DNA of 51,338 nt from Gemmatimonadota bacterium (GTDB lineage Bacteria > Gemmatimonadota > Gemmatimonadetes > Gemmatimonadales > GWC2-71-9): contig JAOTVV010000021.1 in assembly GCA_029863245.1 (NCBI GenBank), positions 1-51,338 of the forward strand. Reading direction: 5' to 3'. A program made the position numbers and the translations under genes. Below are positions 47,736-51,338 of this stretch, piece by piece (position 1 is the first letter of the stretch; each line of letters begins with the position of its first letter). A model generated the notes under the pieces. The model saw only the letters and a program-made list of their open reading frames with translations. It made no database searches and was not told the DNA's origin.

Positions 47736-49517
47736 ATGACGTCACACAGATTTCTTGCCTCTAGCGCGATGACGGTTGCCCTCGTCGCAGCCGTGGCACA
47801 CGCCTCGGCCGCACAGACGGTGCCGCGAACGGATCAACGGGTGGTGGCGAGGCACGGGGTGGTGGCGGCTGCACACCCGGAGGCGGCACGGGCCGGGCTC
47901 GCCATGCTCAGGGCTGGTGGAAACGCCATCGACGCGGCCGTGGCCGCGGCGTTTGCGGTCGGCGTCGTCGAGCCGATGATGTCGGGTGTGGGCGGGGGTG
48001 GCGCGATGACACTGTGGCTCGCCGGCGAGGGCAGCGCGTGGCACGTGGAATTCTACGCTTCATCCGGCGAAAGACCCGACTATGACCTGGATCGGTACGA
48101 TGAGGATGAGGCGATCGCCGACTCACTCGTCGCTCCGGAGCGCTGGGTGGCGGTGCCGGGCGCCGTGGCAGGCCTCCTCGAAGCGCACGAACGGCACGGG
48201 GCGCTGCCGCGCGAGCAAGTGCTGGCACCGGCGGTCCGACTGGCACGACACGGGTTCATCGTGCACCCTCTGCTTGCCTCGGTCATTCGGGAGGCGCGCG
48301 ACAAACTGCACTACGACCGGCGAGCCGCCGCGCTCTTCTACCCGGAGGAGTTGCCGTTGCAGGCGGGCGATCGCTTGGTGCAGCCGGACCTCGCGACGAC
48401 CCTCGAGCGGATCCAACGTGAAGGACGGGACGGTTACTATCGGGGGCCCACGGCCACCGAGGTGGTCGCCGCGCTCTCCGCCGGCGCGAACCCGATCACC
48501 TTGAGCGACTTGGCGAGCGTCGCGCCGCGCTGGCGCCGCCCGCTCTGCGGCACCTACCGCGGCTACACCGTCCTCACGGCTCCGCCCCCGCTGGCGGGTG
48601 TCGAGGTGCTCCAGACCCTGGCGCTGCTCGAGCCGCTCGACCTCAGGGCGGCTGGACTGCCCATTCAGAGCGCCAGGGTGCTGGGTGCGATCGTCGACGC
48701 GATCCGGGTCGCCCGAACCGACTACGATCGGTGGATCGGTGATCCGCGCGATGCCGGCGTTCCCGCAGTGGGCATGGCGAGCCGCGCCTATGCCGCGGAG
48801 CGATCGTCGGTCGTGGACCTCGCATCCGTGCCGGCGGCGCTCGCGCCGGGGGATCCCTGGGCCGAGGAACGCCAGCCCGTGCCCGAGGCGTGCGTGGGGG
48901 TGGGGAGCTTCCCGGCCACGACCCGGGATCGGCCAATCGAAACGCCGGGGCGCTCGGAGACGGAAGTTAAAGGTGAAACGACCCACATCTCGGTGATCGA
49001 TGCCGACGGAAATGCCGTGTCGCTCACCTACACTCTAGGGCTCTACTTCGGGACGGGCACCTACATCGGTGGCGCGTTCTACAACACGGCGTCGGGCAAT
49101 TTCGGCGCGCCCGCCGCCAACCGACGGGGGCCGTTCCGCACGCCCCGCTCGAGCACCGCCCCCACACTGGTGCTCGCCGACGGACGGATCAAGATGGCGG
49201 TGGGCTCACCGGCGTCGGGCCGCATTCCGCCCGCAATCGTGCACACGATTCTCTACACCATCGACTACGGACTCGACCCGTGGACGGCCGTGTCGATGCC
49301 ACGGATCTACCCGGATTTCTCCAGTCCGGTGGTTCGCCTGGAGCCGGGATTCGACACAGAGGTGCTCGCCGCGCTCCGCCACCGGGGCTATGAGCTCACC
49401 GCGCATGGCCCGCACGATCTGTATTTCGGGGGCGTGACCGTCGTGTACGTGGCGGAAGACGGACGCTTGATCGGTGCGGCCGATCCTCGGCGCGACGGGG
49501 CGGCGGTGGGGTATTAA
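47736..49517 (+). CDS. Gamma-glutamyltranspeptidase family protein, exported, divergent active site
   Basis: A 593-residue Ntn-hydrolase precursor that self-cleaves before a Thr. The signal peptide is LVAAVAHASAAQ. The large subunit has VVAAAHPEAARAGLAMLRAG, GGNAIDAAVAAAFAVGVVEP and GVGGGGAM; the small subunit should begin at Thr415 in GETTHISVIDADGNAVSLTYTL. Two substrate-contact sites depart from classical GGTs. The FRE-x-AP segment whose Arg binds the glutamyl carboxylate reads EFYASSGERP, and the oxyanion-hole GSPGGSRI reads GSPASGRI. Self-processing therefore looks possible, but the donor substrate may not be glutathione. It is periplasmic or secreted, and faces the M28 peptidase gene across a repeat hairpin. 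Confidence 0.88.
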   Translation: MTSHRFLASSAMTVALVAAVAHASAAQTVPRTDQRVVARHGVVAAAHPEAARAGLAMLRAGGNAIDAAVAAAFAVGVVEPMMSGVGGGGAMTLWLAGEGSAWHVEFYASSGERPDYDLDRYDEDEAIADSLVAPERWVAVPGAVAGLLEAHERHGALPREQVLAPAVRLARHGFIVHPLLASVIREARDKLHYDRRAAALFYPEELPLQAGDRLVQPDLATTLERIQREGRDGYYRGPTATEVVAALSAGANPITLSDLASVAPRWRRPLCGTYRGYTVLTAPPPLAGVEVLQTLALLEPLDLRAAGLPIQSARVLGAIVDAIRVARTDYDRWIGDPRDAGVPAVGMASRAYAAERSSVVDLASVPAALAPGDPWAEERQPVPEACVGVGSFPATTRDRPIETPGRSETEVKGETTHISVIDADGNAVSLTYTLGLYFGTGTYIGGAFYNTASGNFGAPAANRRGPFRTPRSSTAPTLVLADGRIKMAVGSPASGRIPPAIVHTILYTIDYGLDPWTAVSMPRIYPDFSSPVVRLEPGFDTEVLAALRHRGYELTAHGPHDLYFGGVTVVYVAEDGRLIGAADPRRDGAAVGY

Positions 49518-49518
49518 A

Positions 49519-49590
49519 CGGTTAGGCGGTTAAGCGGTTAGGCGGTTAGCATCATAGCCTAACCGCCCAACCGCCTAACCGTCTAACCGC
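49519..49590. repeat. Octamer-repeat hairpin between convergent genes (GCGGTTAG units)
   Basis: Four tandem copies of an 8-base CGGTTAGG/CGGTTAAG unit (49519-49549), a short AT-rich loop, and then four complementary CTAACCGC-type copies (49559-49590) with only a few mismatches. It starts two bases after the transpeptidase stop. The M28 stop codon lies inside the right arm, so the repeat supplies that gene's last bases. It probably acts as a bidirectional terminator. Confidence 0.85.
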
Positions 49591-51121
49591 CTGAGACGAT
49601 CCTCTCGTAACTCTGTGGGTTCCACTTCGGCCGGTTGGCGGCGTTGGCCACGTCGAGACCGAGATAGAACATCAGCTGCGCGATCCGCGACTCCTTTTCC
49701 GCGTCGATCTTGTCCGGATTGTCGGTCGCCGAGTGGTAGTCCTCGTGGGTCCCATTGAAGAAGAAGAGGATGGGCACACCGCGCTTGGCGAAGTTGAAGT
49801 GGTCCGATCGGCCGTAGAAGTCCTGCTCCGGCCAGAGATCCTCGATCGCCGACATGTGCAGCTCCGGATGGGCCGCGACGACCCGGGCAAGGGTCGCGCC
49901 CAGATCCGAGTGCTCGCGGCCAATCACGACGATTGTGTCCTTCCAGTTTCTTCCCACCATGTCGGCGTTGAAGTTGGCGACCATCCGCTCCATTGGAACA
50001 GGTGGGTGCAGTGTGAAGTACTCGCTTCCCCAGAGCCCCTTTTCCTCTCCGCTCACAGTGAGAAAGATGATCGAGCGTTTTGGACGCAGGGTGAGCAGTG
50101 CAAAGGCCTCGGCCAGCTCGACGACCGCGACAGTACCGGACGCATCGTCATCTGCACCGTTGCAGATGTCGTCACCGTTCTTGGGCCGGCAGCTGCCGTC
50201 GGCCGAGGTGCCGACGTGATCCATGTGCGCGCTGAACACGAGATACTCGTTCTTGAGCACGGGATCCGATCCTTCGAGGATCCCCACCGTGTTGGGGGCA
50301 AAGAACTCGTCGGTGACTTCCTGAACGAGCGTCACGGTCGGGCGCAGGTCGGCAAGGGACGTCACGACCATGCGGTCGGCCTCACCAGCTCGTGCGCGGG
50401 CTATGTCGAACCCATGGGCCGCGAGTGCGGCCGCGGCGGTCTCGTCCCGGACCTGGACCCAAGGCGCGCGGGACTCCTCCAGCCACGGCTTCGACAGTCT
50501 GGTTCGCACCGGTCGATCGACGCGGAGTTGCCACTGGTCGTCGCTCATCAGGCTCACCTGCACGACCGCGGCGGCTCCCGTCTCCCAGAGTCGGCGGCGA
50601 AGGGCGAACACTCGCCTCGCCGCCTCGCCCACCGCTCGCTGGGGCTCGATCCAGAACACCACGGCACCCTCGACCGCGGCGGAATCCAGCTCGTCGCCCA
50701 CAGCCGGCACGCCGGCAATCACCACCGCCGGACCGCTCACGCCGCCCGGCCCGGTCGCTCCGGCGGATGCGACGGCGTCTCGGCCCACAGGCCAGGACAT
50801 ACCCGCCGCAGGGGCGACGCCTGATCGCGCGACGTTGAGGCGGGTGTTCGCCAGCCGATAGTGCTGGATGAACGTGCCGTCATCGCCGCCCGGTACAAGA
50901 CCAAACCGTTGAAACTCGGCCGCGATGTACTGCGCCGTTTTCTCCAGCCCGGGACTTGGTGTGTTTCGGCCTCCCATGGAGTCGTGAGCAATGATCCCGA
51001 CGCGCTGTGCCACGTCGGCCGGCGTGATCGAGGCAACGGCACGGGCCGACGCCGCGGGGGCTTGCGCCGTGAGGACGGCCGGCACGGTGGCGGCGGTCAG
51101 GACGAGTAGGGCAGCGCGCAT
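49583..51121 (-). CDS. Secreted M28 family metallopeptidase (aminopeptidase-like)
   Basis: A 512-residue zinc exopeptidase. The start MRAALLVLTAATVPAVLTAQ gives a signal peptide and has AGGAG about 11 bases upstream; a longer start (11 codons) is possible. After an N-terminal segment with DSMGGRNTPSPGLEKTAQYI, a protease-associated-like insertion spans about 130-260. The catalytic domain carries the ligands: His in SAHMDHVG, Asp in NGADDDASGTVAVVELA, Glu-Glu in VSGEEKGLWGS, Asp in NFNADMVG and His in EDYHSATD. It likely removes N-terminal residues from peptides in the periplasm, complementing the S46 and M24 enzymes. The protein ends in PQSYERIVSGG, with the last codons drawn from the octamer repeat. 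Confidence 0.92.
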   Translation of the reverse strand: MRAALLVLTAATVPAVLTAQAPAASARAVASITPADVAQRVGIIAHDSMGGRNTPSPGLEKTAQYIAAEFQRFGLVPGGDDGTFIQHYRLANTRLNVARSGVAPAAGMSWPVGRDAVASAGATGPGGVSGPAVVIAGVPAVGDELDSAAVEGAVVFWIEPQRAVGEAARRVFALRRRLWETGAAAVVQVSLMSDDQWQLRVDRPVRTRLSKPWLEESRAPWVQVRDETAAAALAAHGFDIARARAGEADRMVVTSLADLRPTVTLVQEVTDEFFAPNTVGILEGSDPVLKNEYLVFSAHMDHVGTSADGSCRPKNGDDICNGADDDASGTVAVVELAEAFALLTLRPKRSIIFLTVSGEEKGLWGSEYFTLHPPVPMERMVANFNADMVGRNWKDTIVVIGREHSDLGATLARVVAAHPELHMSAIEDLWPEQDFYGRSDHFNFAKRGVPILFFFNGTHEDYHSATDNPDKIDAEKESRIAQLMFYLGLDVANAANRPKWNPQSYERIVSGG

Positions 51122-51243
51122 GATGGGGACGTTCTCCTGTCGATGCGAAGGCATGACGGTCTGGATGGGGGTTCGCGACTCAAAGGTACACCCGACGGCC
51201 GGTGATGGTGTCGGGGGGGGGTCGGCGCGGTCCGCGGGTGTGC

Positions 51244-51338
51244 TCAGGGCCGGCGCGACGTGGACGGCTTTCGCTGCGGCAGCTTGCCTTTCGATGGGGA
51301 TGCTGGCTTCCGACCCGTAGCGGTGGCCGGCGCCGGCC
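51244..51338 (-). CDS. Possible C-terminal Lys/Arg/Pro/Ser-rich tail of a gene starting beyond the window
   Basis: On the minus strand a frame enters from the window edge and reads TATGRKPASPSKGKLPQRKP and so on, before TGA. Such basic, low-complexity tails are common in nucleic-acid-binding proteins. Only about 30 codons are visible and no domain is seen, so this may not be coding. The 120 bases between it and the M28 start include a run of nine G and no other feature that I can support. Confidence 0.3.
   Translation of the reverse strand, partial: PAPATATGRKPASPSKGKLPQRKPSTSRRP

Overview
The window is high-GC, densely coded bacterial DNA, most of it on the minus strand. Many genes overlap by 4 bases (ATGA or GTGA), and many products are exported lipoproteins or outer-membrane proteins of a Gram-negative envelope. 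The gene mix fits Gemmatimonadota or a close relative: a bacterial serpin, an S46 dipeptidyl-peptidase, secreted M24, M28 and metzincin peptidases, an FHA/PP2C pair and an FtsEX-EnvC set. This assignment is inferred from gene content and style only. There is no rRNA, no CRISPR array, no complete insertion sequence and no recognisable integrase.

Layout. 1-8.9 kb: the end of an amidohydrolase gene, a lipoprotein serpin, a D-threonine aldolase/D-serine dehydratase-like enzyme, an S46 peptidase, a DUF4382-like lipoprotein, a secreted M24 peptidase and, divergently, a PLP decarboxylase. 9-11.9 kb: Hsp20, an outer-membrane protein with a His-rich N-terminus, a small Cys/His protein and a patatin phospholipase. 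12.2-14.0 kb: a 1.77-kb segment bounded by a perfect 30-bp direct repeat of the tRNA-Asn 3' end. It holds an exported collagen-like/tail-collar protein and a small lipoprotein. 14.1-23.4 kb: uvrA, a YbhN-like membrane protein, a triple-FHA protein with a PP2C phosphatase, an HD phosphohydrolase and ATP-dependent PEP carboxykinase.

23.4-30.5 kb: a metal (probably zinc) uptake cluster. It holds a porin-like protein, a metal-binding protein and an ABC-3 permease, then a small barrel protein and a zinc metalloprotease coupled by 4-base overlaps. No cognate ABC ATPase is present. Just upstream lies an alkaline phosphatase, divergent from an exported SurE-type phosphatase. 30.6-38.4 kb: a compact TetR-TolC-HlyD-ATPase-ATPase-permease-permease export operon of the YbhGFSR type, followed by pcm. 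38.5-47.5 kb: a nine-gene minus-strand run, lepA, ROK kinase, PfkB kinase, a STAS/HATPase protein, a STAS-like protein, a cystathionine gamma-synthase-type enzyme, ftsE, ftsX and an EnvC-like protein with a degenerate LytM domain. 47.7-51.3 kb: a divergent gamma-glutamyltranspeptidase and a secreted M28 peptidase converge on an octamer-repeat hairpin; the window ends in what may be the tail of another gene.

Together the genes suggest an organism that scavenges peptides, phosphate and metal in its periplasm. Four genes (the small Cys/His protein near 28.4 kb, tetR, uvrA and lepA) have a -10-like hexamer 5-7 bases before the ATG and no Shine-Dalgarno, which suggests leaderless transcripts. Functions come from motif reading by eye; no database search was run.
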